DNA of 32,392 nucleotides from Xanthomonas arboricola pv. guizotiae (GCF_002940205.1 NZ_MDSK01000015.1:1-32392); one strand, 5' to 3'. Counted from the stretch's first letter, positions 23,577 through 32,380 are shown. Made by a program: numbers and translations. Notes: a model not told the origin generated them from the sequence alone.

Positions 23577-24238
23577 CGCGCAGCTCCGGTGGCCATGAGG
23601 TAACCGTGCAGCAACACCACCAGTTGCGCCTGCAGCGGCGCAATCCGCGTGGCGGGCACGCCCTCCTCGAGCAGGCTCCTCACCGGCCCGGTGATGGCCG
23701 CCATGCCGATCTCGGCCACCGCCCCGCAATCGTCGAAGCGCACATCCGCGGCGGTGGCCAGCGCAGCGGCAAACGCCTGCTGCGAGCGCTTGCGCGCCTG
23801 CGACCCCAGCGCGGCGCCACCATGCAGCTCGGCAATGGCGTACAGCGCGCGCGCGACGTCCATGTGCTGCAGCTTGGCCTGCACGAAGGCATGCACCAAG
23901 GCCTCGCACTGCTGCGCCAGCGTGCGTCCGTGCTGTTGCGCGCAGGCCCGTTCCACCGCGTCGCTCACCGCCTGCAGATGCCACTGCAGCAACGCGATCA
24001 ACATCGCCTGCCGATTGGGGTAGTACTGGTACACGCTGCCGACCGACACGCCGGCACGCTCGGCCACCCGCGTGGTGGTGCAGCCCTGCAGTCCGTCGGC
24101 CACCAGCACCTGGATGCTGGCCTGGCGGATGACCTCCACGGTGGCGCGCGAGCGCGCTTGCTGCGGGGCCTTGCGCGGTGCTGGCAGGGGCAATGAGGTG
24201 CTCACGAAGGCGGCTGTACACACGGATGGGTGGCACAT
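23573..24238 (-). CDS. TetR-family transcriptional regulator
   Basis: The 221-residue protein has a TetR DNA-binding domain at about 27-75. The recognition region is TTTRVAERAGVSVGSVYQYYPNR, followed by a helical ligand-binding C-terminal part with GAAALGSQARKR-like charged segments. ATG 24238 was chosen; GTG 24205 is a possible shorter start. It is the first gene of the tight minus-strand set TetR, sirtuin, old yellow enzyme, dehydrogenase, and may repress it. The effector is unknown, though an electrophile fits the old yellow enzyme. No clear operator was found in the 50 bases before its start. Confidence 0.9.
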   Translation of the reverse strand: MCHPSVCTAAFVSTSLPLPAPRKAPQQARSRATVEVIRQASIQVLVADGLQGCTTTRVAERAGVSVGSVYQYYPNRQAMLIALLQWHLQAVSDAVERACAQQHGRTLAQQCEALVHAFVQAKLQHMDVARALYAIAELHGGAALGSQARKRSQQAFAAALATAADVRFDDCGAVAEIGMAAITGPVRSLLEEGVPATRIAPLQAQLVVLLHGYLMATGAAR

Positions 24239-24720
24239 AGTCTGGGGGCCTTCTCGGTGATTCCAAGCAAGCGCGCCGCTCCAACTCCGCAGCCCCTGGC
24301 GCTGCGCGACGGCGCCGAGCGCCCGATTGCTTCACCGTGTCGTTGGCGAAGGTACCGCGTAACGCGGGCCTTGCGGTCAATGCGCCGATGCAGTCGATCA
24401 CGCTCGCGCCGCCACCGATCTCGACGACCACGCCGGTCCAGGCAGCGTCGAACAAGCGGCTGCCAGCGTGGCGCGGGTTGCGATGTCCGAGCTGGCGCCG
24501 GCGCGATGACACCGAGGGCGGGACGATTGACCTGGTGATGCGCACCGAGCGAGGCATAGCCGGCCACCTGCCGCGCACGGTTGAAACCGCTTGAAAACAA
24601 GTGCCACGTTACAGATCGGCACGTAGGCCCGCCAACTTAGCGTGATCGGGCGCACACGCAATGCTGCGGAAACATGGCGCCGCGACAGTGGGCAGCTCCC
24701 CCGCCGACCCCACTCCTGCC
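24239..24720. other. gap between divergent TetR and TonB receptor genes
   Basis: No complete gene was found in these 482 bases. Minus-strand codons at 24330-24455 read FDAAWTGVVVEIGGGASV, a glycine-rich stretch with coding character that may be a gene scrap. Just before the receptor gene are a CTTG-N4-CAAG palindrome (24589-24600) and a GTGCC/GGCAC pair (24601-24621). Confidence 0.4.
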
Positions 24721-27249
24721 ATGCCCTACACCCACATCCGGACGCGCTCCGGAGTGCGTCGTGCCGTGTCGCGTCGTCCGCTCGCCGTCCTGCTTGCATT
24801 GACCCTGACCACCCCCGCGCTCGCGCAGGAGGCCGCACCCGCCACGCCTGCCACCCGCAAGGGCGAGGACAGCATCTTCTCGCTGGACCGGATGATCGTC
24901 ACCGGCGCCGGCCAGGCCCAGAACCAGTTCGACGCCTCGTATGCGATCACCGCGCTGACCGCCGAGCAGATCGACAAGCTGGCCCCGCTCAACCTGGCCA
25001 GCCTGATCGGCTCGATGCCCGGCATCTATGCCGAATCCACCGGCGGCGAAGTGCAGAACGTCTACCGCATCCGCGGCATTCCCGACGAAGGCTCGTTTGC
25101 GGTGATCCAGGAAGACGGCATCAGCCCCTACCCGGACAACAACGGCTACTTCTACAAGACCGAAGGCCTGGTGCGCCCGGACCTGATGGTCGAATCGGTG
25201 GAAACCGTACGCGGCGGGCCGTCGCCGATCTTCACTTCCAATGCCGCGGCCATCGTCAATTTCGTCACCCGCCAGGGCGGCGACACCCCCGAAGGCGCAG
25301 TGCGCACCACTGTCGGCGACACCGCGCTGTATCGGCTCGATGGCTACTGGTCGGGCAAGCTTGCCGACGGCTGGTACCTGGCTGCCGGCGGCTTCGTGCG
25401 GCGCAACGACGGCTACCGCGAGGTGGGCTTTTCGGCCGACGAGGGCGGGCAGTTCCGCATGAACCTCACGCACACGCTGGAGCACGGCAAGCTGAGCTTC
25501 ACCGCCAAGCATCTGGACGACAGGAACGCGTTCTACATGCCGATCCCGCTGTACGACCCGCGCGACACCTCGCGTTCGCTGGACCCGTTGATCGACCGCT
25601 TCACCGGCACCTTGAGCAGCGCGCAGCTGAAGCGCGCCAGCATCGTCTCCAGCGATGCCAACGGCGCGCCGCAGCGCGAGTTGCGCGACCTGTCCGATGG
25701 CCGCCACATGAAGTTCAACCATCTGGGCGTCAACCTGGACCTGGCCTTCGACAACGGCTGGAGCCTGTCCAACAAGGCCATCGTCAATCGCCTGGACATG
25801 ACCTTCGACGCGCTGTATTCCAGCAATGCGCCGCAGGACGCCGCCGCGTATGCCGACAGCCGCCGCGCTGCCGCCAGCGCCGCGTTTCCCGGGCTGAGCT
25901 CGCTGGGCTACGTCTACACCGACGACGGCAGCCGCTTCGATCCGGCCAGCACCGACGGCCTGGTGATCCAGGGCCAGTACCGCGCCATGAACGTGCGCGC
26001 CGATTCGTTCGCCGACGACCTGCGCCTGCATCGCCGCTTCGACTGGGGCGGCGACAGCCACGACATCACGCTCGGCGTGTACGGCGCCTACTACGCGCGT
26101 TCCTACACTTCGCGTTACCAGAGCTATCTGCTGGAAATGCGGCAGAACCCGCGCACGATCGACCTGCTCGGCTACGGCGCGGCCGGCAACGTGGTCGGTG
26201 GCGTGACCAAGGACGGGGTGGTGATCTACGGCGCCGACCGCACCCAGGGCAAGGCCTACACCAGCATGCTGGCGCCCTACATCGCCGACACCTGGCAGCT
26301 GACCGACACGCTGCGCCTGGAAGCCGGCGTGCGTCACGAGCGCTACCGCTACCGCGCCTGGAGCATGCTGCGCAGCACCGGCACCCTGGGCATGGCCGGC
26401 ACCCTGGCCGACGATGCCGCGCGCCTGTTCACCGGGGCCCGCGCACACACCGCGCTGGACGTGGGCGTGACCAACTGGACCGCGGGCTTCAACTACGACA
26501 TCAATCCCACCGTCGGCCTCTACGGCCGCGCCTCGCGTGCGCACCGCGCGCCCAGCGAGGGCGCCAACGCAGGCAACGTCAACATCCCCACCGCCGACCA
26601 GTTCGAGCTCGGCACCAAGCTCAACTTCGACACGCTGGACGTATTCGCCACCGCCTTCTACACCAAGTACGACCCCTACAACATCGGCACCAGCGCGGTG
26701 AATCCGCAGACCGGCGCGGCCGAATCCAAGGACTACCGCGGCAGCGTCACCAACCCCGGCATCGAACTGGCGGCGGTGTGGACGCCGGCGCAGTGGCTAC
26801 GTCTTGATGCCAACCTGACCTACAACGACACCAAGGTGTCCGACCTCACCGAGGTGGTGGCCAATGGCGCGGTGGCCGTGGTCGACGTGGACGGCAACAT
26901 GCCCAACCGCCAGCCGAGGCTGTACGGCAATGCCGGCCCGACGCTGTTGTTCACCACCGGTGCGTTCGATTGGGAAACCTCGTTGCGCTACGCCTACGTG
27001 GGCAAGCGCTACGCCGACCTGGAAAACACCACCGAGCTGGCCGCCTACGACACCCTGGCGGCCAACATCCTGGTGCGCAACGGGCCGTGGGACGTGCAGC
27101 TGTCGGTGGACAACCTGTCCAACACCTTTGCACTGACCGAAGGCAACCCGCGCACCGACACCATCTCCGGCCAGGGCACGCGCGCACCGATCTACGGCCG
27201 GCCGATCTACGCGCGCAACTCGCGGCTGGTGGTGACCTACCACTTCTGA
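24721..27249 (+). CDS. TonB-dependent outer-membrane receptor
   Basis: The protein is 842 residues from ATG 24721 (ATG 24661 is an alternative). Its signal peptide has a twin-basic n-region, hydrophobic core and ALAQ cleavage site. A candidate TonB box is DRMIVTG near residue 55. The plug domain includes LASLIGSMPGIY, YRIRGIPDEGSFAVIQEDGI and VESVETVRGGPSPIFTSNA. The 22-strand barrel ends in SRLVVTYHF with the usual terminal Phe. The ligand is not evident; no siderophore- or maltose-specific partner gene is near. A secreted S1/P1-type nuclease-like enzyme follows 101 bases downstream on the same strand, so uptake of nucleotide-derived or phosphate-containing ligands is an attractive but unproved idea. 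Confidence 0.92.
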   Translation: MPYTHIRTRSGVRRAVSRRPLAVLLALTLTTPALAQEAAPATPATRKGEDSIFSLDRMIVTGAGQAQNQFDASYAITALTAEQIDKLAPLNLASLIGSMPGIYAESTGGEVQNVYRIRGIPDEGSFAVIQEDGISPYPDNNGYFYKTEGLVRPDLMVESVETVRGGPSPIFTSNAAAIVNFVTRQGGDTPEGAVRTTVGDTALYRLDGYWSGKLADGWYLAAGGFVRRNDGYREVGFSADEGGQFRMNLTHTLEHGKLSFTAKHLDDRNAFYMPIPLYDPRDTSRSLDPLIDRFTGTLSSAQLKRASIVSSDANGAPQRELRDLSDGRHMKFNHLGVNLDLAFDNGWSLSNKAIVNRLDMTFDALYSSNAPQDAAAYADSRRAAASAAFPGLSSLGYVYTDDGSRFDPASTDGLVIQGQYRAMNVRADSFADDLRLHRRFDWGGDSHDITLGVYGAYYARSYTSRYQSYLLEMRQNPRTIDLLGYGAAGNVVGGVTKDGVVIYGADRTQGKAYTSMLAPYIADTWQLTDTLRLEAGVRHERYRYRAWSMLRSTGTLGMAGTLADDAARLFTGARAHTALDVGVTNWTAGFNYDINPTVGLYGRASRAHRAPSEGANAGNVNIPTADQFELGTKLNFDTLDVFATAFYTKYDPYNIGTSAVNPQTGAAESKDYRGSVTNPGIELAAVWTPAQWLRLDANLTYNDTKVSDLTEVVANGAVAVVDVDGNMPNRQPRLYGNAGPTLLFTTGAFDWETSLRYAYVGKRYADLENTTELAAYDTLAANILVRNGPWDVQLSVDNLSNTFALTEGNPRTDTISGQGTRAPIYGRPIYARNSRLVVTYHF

Positions 27250-27350
27250 GTGCGCCGGCGTCCGGGGTCTCGCAGCCTCGATGCCAGCGCTCCACTTCCC
27301 GATCCATCGCCTCTAGCGCCGCAGCTGCGCTGCAGGCCACAAGGACTGCC

Positions 27351-28358
27351 ATGACAGCTTCCCGTCTTGCCTGTGCGCTGCTGGTTGCAGCAGCGACGTG
27401 TTCCGGCGATGCCGCCGCCTGGGGCCACCGCGCGCATGCCGCCATCGACAGCGCCGCGGTGCAGGCGCTGCCCGACGACGGCCCGGTCTTCCTCAAGCAG
27501 TACGCGCAGGTGATCGCCGACGGCGCCACGCTGCCGGACGGCTGGCGCAGCGACAGCGAACCCCTCCTCAAGATCGAAGAAGACCCCAACCACGGCTGGT
27601 TCCGCGAGCAGTTCGCCTTCATGCAGCACCTGCCGCGCTCGCGCTACGCCTTCGTGCTGGCTCTGTACGACCAACAGCGGCGCATCGCCGGCAGCGACCC
27701 GCAACTGGCGCAGCGCATGAACGTGCGTTGGGCCGGCACCTTGCCGTACGCCGCCAGCGAAGGCTACCAACGCATCGTGGCGACCATGCGGCAGCTGCGC
27801 ACGCTGCGCGCCAAGGGCCAGGACACCCGAGAGCTCGAACGCAACTGCGCGTTCTACGTCAGCTGGTTTGCGCACTACATCGGCGATGGCGCGCAGCCGC
27901 AGCACGACAGCATCCATCACGACGGCTGGCAGGGGCCGAACCCGCACGGCTACAGCACCGACCCGAAGGTGCACGGCAAGTTCGAGAGCGATTACGTGGA
28001 GAAGATTGCGCTGACCCCGCAGGACCTGCTGAGCCGCATGCCGGCCCTGGCGCACCAGGATGGCGATGTGTTCGAGCAGATCCTGGGCTTTCTCGACATC
28101 GGTACCGGCCGTGTCGAGCAGGTCTATCGCCTGGAAAAGGCCGGCGCCTTCGACGATGCGTCCAGCAGCGACGGTCGCGCGATGGTCTATCGCACCGCCG
28201 GCGACGGCGCGGCGATGCTGCGCGACCTGCTGGTGCGCGCCTGGCGCGAAAGCGCGCTGCGACCGGGCACCTCCACGCCACCCAGCATGGACCCGGGCCA
28301 TCCGCAGTACGACCCGGCGACCGGATCTGCACCTGCCGGCAGGTCGCCCACGCTGTAA
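27351..28358 (+). CDS. secreted zinc-dependent S1/P1 nuclease-like enzyme
   Basis: The 335-residue protein has a 23-residue signal peptide ending AAA, which leaves Trp24 as the first mature residue. In S1/P1 nucleases the N-terminal Trp and a His five residues later bind zinc; here WGHRAH supplies Trp24 and His29. The second family block, FAHYIGDGAQPQHDS, parallels HFIGDIHQPLH of P1 nuclease. S1/P1 enzymes cleave single-stranded nucleic acid and 3'-nucleotides, and the fold is shared with zinc phospholipase C, so nuclease, 3'-nucleotidase or phospholipase activity are all possible. The C-terminus is Pro/Ser-rich. Its neighbour is a TonB-dependent receptor. The next gene converges from the right after 144 bases, which hold no gene. 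Confidence 0.8.
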   Translation: MTASRLACALLVAAATCSGDAAAWGHRAHAAIDSAAVQALPDDGPVFLKQYAQVIADGATLPDGWRSDSEPLLKIEEDPNHGWFREQFAFMQHLPRSRYAFVLALYDQQRRIAGSDPQLAQRMNVRWAGTLPYAASEGYQRIVATMRQLRTLRAKGQDTRELERNCAFYVSWFAHYIGDGAQPQHDSIHHDGWQGPNPHGYSTDPKVHGKFESDYVEKIALTPQDLLSRMPALAHQDGDVFEQILGFLDIGTGRVEQVYRLEKAGAFDDASSSDGRAMVYRTAGDGAAMLRDLLVRAWRESALRPGTSTPPSMDPGHPQYDPATGSAPAGRSPTL

Positions 28359-28502
28359 CTGGCGATGGCGACACGGGGGTGCCGCCATCGGCGTGCCGAC
28401 CTGCGTGCCGACCTGCGCGGTGGCAGCGGGCGCCGCGCGGGCAGCGCAGCGCGCCCTGCGGATCGCACGTGCCATCACGCCGCGTCAGTCGGCGTTGGCG
28501 GC

Positions 28503-29420
28503 CTAGTCGACAAAGCGCAGCAGATCCTGACTGAAGCGCGGGCTGTCTTCCAGAAACGGGGCATGCCCGGCGTCGGGATACAGCACCGTCTGCGCACGCG
28601 GCTGCAGCTGCCGTGCACGCGCCAGCGTCGGCCCGGTGGTCACCAGTGCATCGCGCGCACCGTACATCAGCAACACCGGCAGCTGCGTGCGTTGCAGGCC
28701 GGCGACGTCGATCGACATGCCCTGCACGGCCCGCTGCATGTCCCACGAGGCCAGCGACGCATTGGCCAGCAAGGTTTCAAACACCGGCGCAGGCGGCTGG
28801 GTGGCGAAGCACAGCCGCAGGAAGTCCTGCACCGCCCGCAGGTGCGTGCGCAGGTCGTCGGAGACCAGGTCGCGATAGAGCGCCGGATGCGCGCCCAGTT
28901 GCTCTGCGCGCAATTCGATCACGCCATCGACATACACCACCCCGCCAAGCCCTTCGTCGCCGTAACGGGTGAGGTAGTTGCTGATCACCGCACCGCCCAG
29001 CGACCAACCCACCAGCACCGCATCGCGCGCGTTTGCGGCCTTCACCACGGCGGCAAGGTCGTCGGCCCAGCGCATGCCGTCCCGATATGCGGACGCAGCC
29101 GCCGGCTTGCCAGACCGCCCATGCCCGCGCAGGTCGTAGGTGATCAAGCGATAGCCTTGCAGGCGCGGATCGGCCAGCTGCGCGTCCCAATCGATGCGGC
29201 TGCCGAGCAGGCCGTGCACGAACACGATTGCCCGGCCATCGGTGGCGCCATGCTCCTGCACCGCCAGGGCCACGCCGTCGGGCGCGGTGACGGTGTAGCT
29301 GCGCGACGCCGGGGGTGAGGCAGGGCCCGCCGCCGCCAAGGTTGAAGAGAACAGCAGCAGGCAGGCCAGCAGGTAGCGCATCGGCACCATGCCAAGAACG
29401 GGGAGAAAGCGAACAGGCAT
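28503..29420 (-). CDS. exported alpha/beta-fold hydrolase
   Basis: The protein is 305 residues from ATG 29420; ATG 29381 would give a shorter signal peptide. An N-terminal signal sequence (MRYLLACLLLFSSTLAAAG) precedes an alpha/beta hydrolase domain. Its parts are FVHGLLGS with the oxyanion region near 69, LRGHGRSGKP, the nucleophile Ser140 in GWSLGG, Asp in YGARDALV, and His in DAGHAPFLE. The full catalytic triad is present. The domain resembles haloperoxidase/esterase-type enzymes, and the substrate is unknown. The gene diverges from a MerR-type regulator across a short region holding a MerR-like operator dyad, so it is the probable regulated target. Confidence 0.88.
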   Translation of the reverse strand: MPVRFLPVLGMVPMRYLLACLLLFSSTLAAAGPASPPASRSYTVTAPDGVALAVQEHGATDGRAIVFVHGLLGSRIDWDAQLADPRLQGYRLITYDLRGHGRSGKPAAASAYRDGMRWADDLAAVVKAANARDAVLVGWSLGGAVISNYLTRYGDEGLGGVVYVDGVIELRAEQLGAHPALYRDLVSDDLRTHLRAVQDFLRLCFATQPPAPVFETLLANASLASWDMQRAVQGMSIDVAGLQRTQLPVLLMYGARDALVTTGPTLARARQLQPRAQTVLYPDAGHAPFLEDSPRFSQDLLRFVD

Positions 29421-29459
29421 CGGAGTGAGCTCCAGACAATGGGAGCCACCATCCTCCAG

Positions 29460-29477
29460 CCTCACCCCAATGTGAGG
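29460..29477 (-). promoter_or_regulatory. MerR-type operator between the hydrolase and MerR genes
   Basis: CCTCAC-CCCAAT-GTGAGG is a perfect 6-6-6 dyad, similar in layout to the SoxR site. On the hydrolase strand it follows a TTGACC -35-like element (29482-29477). A GAGGAT -10-like sequence comes about 20 bases later, giving the over-long spacer typical of MerR-activated promoters. The -10 match is weak. Confidence 0.6.
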
Positions 29478-29509
29478 GTCAAGCGTTGCGTGCACCGTAT
29501 GCTGGGCAC

Positions 29510-29938
29510 ATGGTCACATCGTCCGAACCCTCGCTGAGCATTGGCGCGCTTGCGCTGCAGACCGGCGCCAGCGTGCGCTCGCTTCGTCACTACGACGCGC
29601 ATGGGCTGCTGACCTCCTCGCGCAGCGCCAATGGCTACCGGGTGTTTCCCGCCGCCTGCGTTGCGCAGGTGCGGCAGATCCAGCGGCTGATCGCCACCGG
29701 CTTCAGCCTGGACGACATCCTCGGCTTCCCCGATTGCATGCGTCTGGTGGAAGGCGCGCAGATGTGCCCGGAAACCGCGCAGGCGCATCGGGCACGCCTG
29801 CAGCTGATCGAGCGCCAGCTGGCCGACCTGGAGCGGCGGCGGGCGCGTTTGCTGGAGACCCTGGCGCAGGGTTCAGCGGATGCCGCGGCCACGCTGCCGC
29901 CTGCCGCGCAGACCAGACGCAGCAGGCGGGCGCGCTAG
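29510..29938 (+). CDS. MerR-family transcriptional regulator
   Basis: The 142-residue protein has an N-terminal MerR winged helix (LSIGALALQTGASVRSLRHYDAHGLL, about residues 8-33, then NGYRVF). A dimerising coiled helix follows (RARLQLIERQLADLERRRARLLETL, residues 93-117), and the tail is basic and disordered. Two Cys residues (GFPDCMRL and AQMCPET) could act in sensing, but no metal-site pattern is clear. ATG 29510 is used; the frame opens further to 29486. It lies opposite the hydrolase gene with a dyad between them. Its end is 64 bases from the converging MFS gene. Confidence 0.9.
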   Translation: MVTSSEPSLSIGALALQTGASVRSLRHYDAHGLLTSSRSANGYRVFPAACVAQVRQIQRLIATGFSLDDILGFPDCMRLVEGAQMCPETAQAHRARLQLIERQLADLERRRARLLETLAQGSADAAATLPPAAQTRRSRRAR

Positions 29939-30002
29939 AGCGGCTGACAGACGCCGCGCAGTCGTGCAGTCAGTCGTTCCTGGACGCGGCGGTCGAGCCG
30001 CG

Positions 30003-31292
30003 TCACTCGCCGCGTGCAGGGTGCGGCGCAAAGCGCCCGTACGGCCGCGTGTCGTCGGCGCGCTGGCGCAGCACGTAGGCCGCGGCGAAGGCGAGCGCCA
30101 GCAAGGTCAGGCACATGCCGACCAGCGCCCCCCAGCCACCGTGTTGCCAGAACCAGCCGCCAAGCGCGCCGATCACGCTGGAGCCGGCGTAATACGCCAG
30201 CAGATACAGCGATGCGGCGTGACTGCGGTGCGCGCCGCCGAGCCGGCTCACCCACGCGCTGGCCGCCGAATGCGCAATGAAGAAGCCGATCGTCAGCAAC
30301 ACGATGCCGCCCACCACCAGCGCCAGCACATGCGCCAGGGTCAGCGCCACGCCGAGGACGCACAGCACGATGCCGGTGGTGACCACCGGGCCGCGCCCGA
30401 AACGGTCCGACGCCGCACCGGCCACCGACGAACTGACGATGCCGAACACATAGGCGCTGAAGATCATGCCGATCTGGCTCTGGCTCAGGCCGAATTCCGG
30501 CCCGCCCAGCCGGAAGCCGGCGTAGTTGTAGAGGCAGACGAACACGCCCATCAACAGGAACGGCAGCGCGAACAGGAACGGCAGGTTGCGGTCGCGCAGA
30601 TGCCCGGCCCAGGCGCGCAGATGGAAGCGCAGGTTGATGCCGTGCCGGCGCACGAAGTTGCGCGACGGCGGCAGCAACCAGAAGAACGCCAGCGCGCACA
30701 GCAGGTCGAACACGCTCAACACCGCCAGTGCGGTGCGCCAGTCGTAGTGATCGGTCAGCACGCTCATCACGATGCGCCCGCTCATGCCGCCGAAGGCATT
30801 GCCGGCCACATACAGGCCGGTGGCCGCGCCCATCCTGCTGGCCGGCAGTTCCTCGCCCAGATACACCATCGCCACCGCCGGCACCCCGCCCAGCGCGATG
30901 CCGGACAAGGTGCGCACCAGCACCAGCGCGCCCCAGTGCGGAAGGAAGGCGGCGACCAGGTTGAGCACCGCGGCCAGCGCGATCGACACGAACATCAGCC
31001 CGCGCCGGCCCAGGTTCTCCGACACTGCGCCGGCGCAGAAGATCGCCAGGGCCAGCGCGCCGGTGGCCAGCGACAACGGCAGCGAGGCGATGGCCGCATC
31101 CACGCCGAAGACACGCGCAAACTCCGGCAGCACCGGCTGCACGCTGTACAGCAGCGAGAAGGTGGCAAAGCCGGCCAGGAACAGGGCAAGGCGGATGCGG
31201 CCGCTGGCCGGCGCATCGGCGGCGGCGGCGTTGTCGGCAACGCCGGCGGTGGCGCCCGGCAGGCGGCCGGTGCGGCGATCAGGAGAGGACAC
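30003..31292 (-). CDS. major facilitator superfamily exporter, YnfM-like
   Basis: The protein is about 429 residues with 12 hydrophobic segments. Motif A copies are seen as ENLGRRGL in the first half and DRFGRGPVV in the second, and LSLLYSVQPVLPEF-like FSLLYSVQPVLPEF marks the first helix. The stretch FGLSQSQIGMIFSAYVFGI is characteristic of the YnfM branch. Family members export sugars or drugs, and the substrate here is unknown. The start is uncertain: GTG 31292 is used because the longer frame (to 31391) would overlap the divergent LysR gene start. The LysR-MFS pairing parallels ynfL/ynfM of E. coli, so regulation by that neighbour is expected. Confidence 0.85.
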   Translation of the reverse strand: MSSPDRRTGRLPGATAGVADNAAAADAPASGRIRLALFLAGFATFSLLYSVQPVLPEFARVFGVDAAIASLPLSLATGALALAIFCAGAVSENLGRRGLMFVSIALAAVLNLVAAFLPHWGALVLVRTLSGIALGGVPAVAMVYLGEELPASRMGAATGLYVAGNAFGGMSGRIVMSVLTDHYDWRTALAVLSVFDLLCALAFFWLLPPSRNFVRRHGINLRFHLRAWAGHLRDRNLPFLFALPFLLMGVFVCLYNYAGFRLGGPEFGLSQSQIGMIFSAYVFGIVSSSVAGAASDRFGRGPVVTTGIVLCVLGVALTLAHVLALVVGGIVLLTIGFFIAHSAASAWVSRLGGAHRSHAASLYLLAYYAGSSVIGALGGWFWQHGGWGALVGMCLTLLALAFAAAYVLRQRADDTRPYGRFAPHPARGE

Positions 31293-31360
31293 GGGCGCAG
31301 CATCGAGGTAGGGGACGGCGAGTATTCGCCTGCGCTGACCCCCTGTCCAATATATGATGC

Positions 31361-31372
31361 TGGCAGTTGCCA
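31361..31372. promoter_or_regulatory. candidate LysR operator in the MFS-LysR intergenic region
   Basis: A TGGCA-GT-TGCCA dyad is flanked on both sides by A/T-rich ATAT sequences, 18 bases before the LysR start. LysR proteins often bind such sites near their own divergent promoter. The call rests on symmetry and position. Confidence 0.35.
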
Positions 31373-31389
31373 TATGCAGAACAGATAGC

Positions 31390-32277
31390 ATGGAACTTCG
31401 CCACCTGCGCTACTTCCTGGCCGTCGCCGAGGAGGGCAACTTCACCCGCGCCGCAGCGCGGGTCGGCATCGGCCAGCCGCCGTTGAGCCAGCAGATCCAG
31501 GCGCTGGAGCGCACTCTGGGCACGCCGCTGTTCCGGCGCACCCACAGCGGCGCCGAGCTGACCCCGGCTGGCGAGGCCTTCCTGGTCGAGGTGCGCCGCG
31601 TGCTCGCCGATGTGGAGCGCGCCGCGGAAACCGCACGGCGGGTGGCGCGCGGCGAATCCGGCCGGCTGCGGCTGGGCTTCACCGCCTCGGCCGCGTTCAA
31701 CCCGGTGGTGCCGCACCTGATCCGCGATTTTCGTCGGCAATGGCCGCAGGTCGAGCTGTTGCTGGAAGAAACCAATACTGCCGGGCTGCTGCTGGCCCTG
31801 GCCGATGGCCGCCTGGACGCGGCCTTCGTGCGCTACGGCCTGAGCACGCCGCCCGACCTGCAACTGCTGCGCTTTGCCGACGAACCGATGAAGATCGCCG
31901 TGCCCACCGCGCATCGCCTGGCCGCCCGCAACAGCGCGCCACTGGCCGCGCTGGCGGGCGAACCGTTCATCCTGTTCCCGCGCAGCTTCGGGTCCAGCCT
32001 GTACGACGAGATCCTCGCCGCCTGCCGGCAATCCGGGGTGACCCTGCGCATCACCCAGGAGGCGCCGCAGATGTCGTCCATCGTCAACCTGGTGGCCGCC
32101 GAACTGGGCGTGTCGGTGGTGCCGGCCTCCACCGCGCAGCTGCAGCTGCCCGGCGTGCGCTATCTGGATATCGAAGGCCAGATGCCGCTGGCCAGGCTGG
32201 CCCTGGCAGTAGCGCCCGGCGCCCTGGACACCGCGCCGCTGGTCCAGCATCTGTGGGCGCTGGCGGAAGTGCTGTGA
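31390..32277 (+). CDS. LysR-family transcriptional regulator, YnfL-like
   Basis: The 295-residue protein has a canonical LysR start (MELRHLRYFLAVAEEGNFT), a helix-turn-helix (ARVGIGQPPLSQQIQALE) and an effector-binding domain from about residue 90. The GQPPLSQQI form is typical of the CatR/BenM-like and YnfL branch. A SFGSSLYDEIL stretch lies in the effector domain. It diverges from an MFS exporter gene and probably controls it; the ligand is unknown. ATG 31390 gives the normal LysR N-terminus. A hairpin repeat starting 38 bases after the stop may end the transcript. Confidence 0.92.
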   Translation: MELRHLRYFLAVAEEGNFTRAAARVGIGQPPLSQQIQALERTLGTPLFRRTHSGAELTPAGEAFLVEVRRVLADVERAAETARRVARGESGRLRLGFTASAAFNPVVPHLIRDFRRQWPQVELLLEETNTAGLLLALADGRLDAAFVRYGLSTPPDLQLLRFADEPMKIAVPTAHRLAARNSAPLAALAGEPFILFPRSFGSSLYDEILAACRQSGVTLRITQEAPQMSSIVNLVAAELGVSVVPASTAQLQLPGVRYLDIEGQMPLARLALAVAPGALDTAPLVQHLWALAEVL

Positions 32278-32314
32278 GCCCGGCTGATCTTGAGCCGACA
32301 GCACCACGGTTTTT

Positions 32315-32380
32315 GTAGGAGCGCACTCGTGCGCGATGTGGCTCTCCCGGTAACGCCCTCGCGCACAAGTGCGCTCCTAC
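32315..32380. repeat. palindromic intergenic repeat at the right edge
   Basis: Two 22-base arms, beginning GTAGGAGCGCACT at 32315 and its complement ending AGTGCGCTCCTAC at 32380, differ at one position and enclose a 22-base loop. Sequences of the form GTAGGAGCGCAC...GTGCGCGA recur many times in Xanthomonadaceae genomes as REP-like elements. It may double as the terminator of the LysR gene. Confidence 0.8.

Noticed and set aside
24637..26807. Long open frames of 635 and 721 codons overlapping the TonB receptor gene
   Set aside because: The receptor frame has signal peptide, plug, barrel and terminal Phe; the others are Arg/His-rich or Val/Ala-rich shadows.
29880..31388. 502-codon open frame opposite the MFS gene
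   Set aside because: It is a low-complexity Gln/Arg/His-rich shadow of a membrane protein gene.
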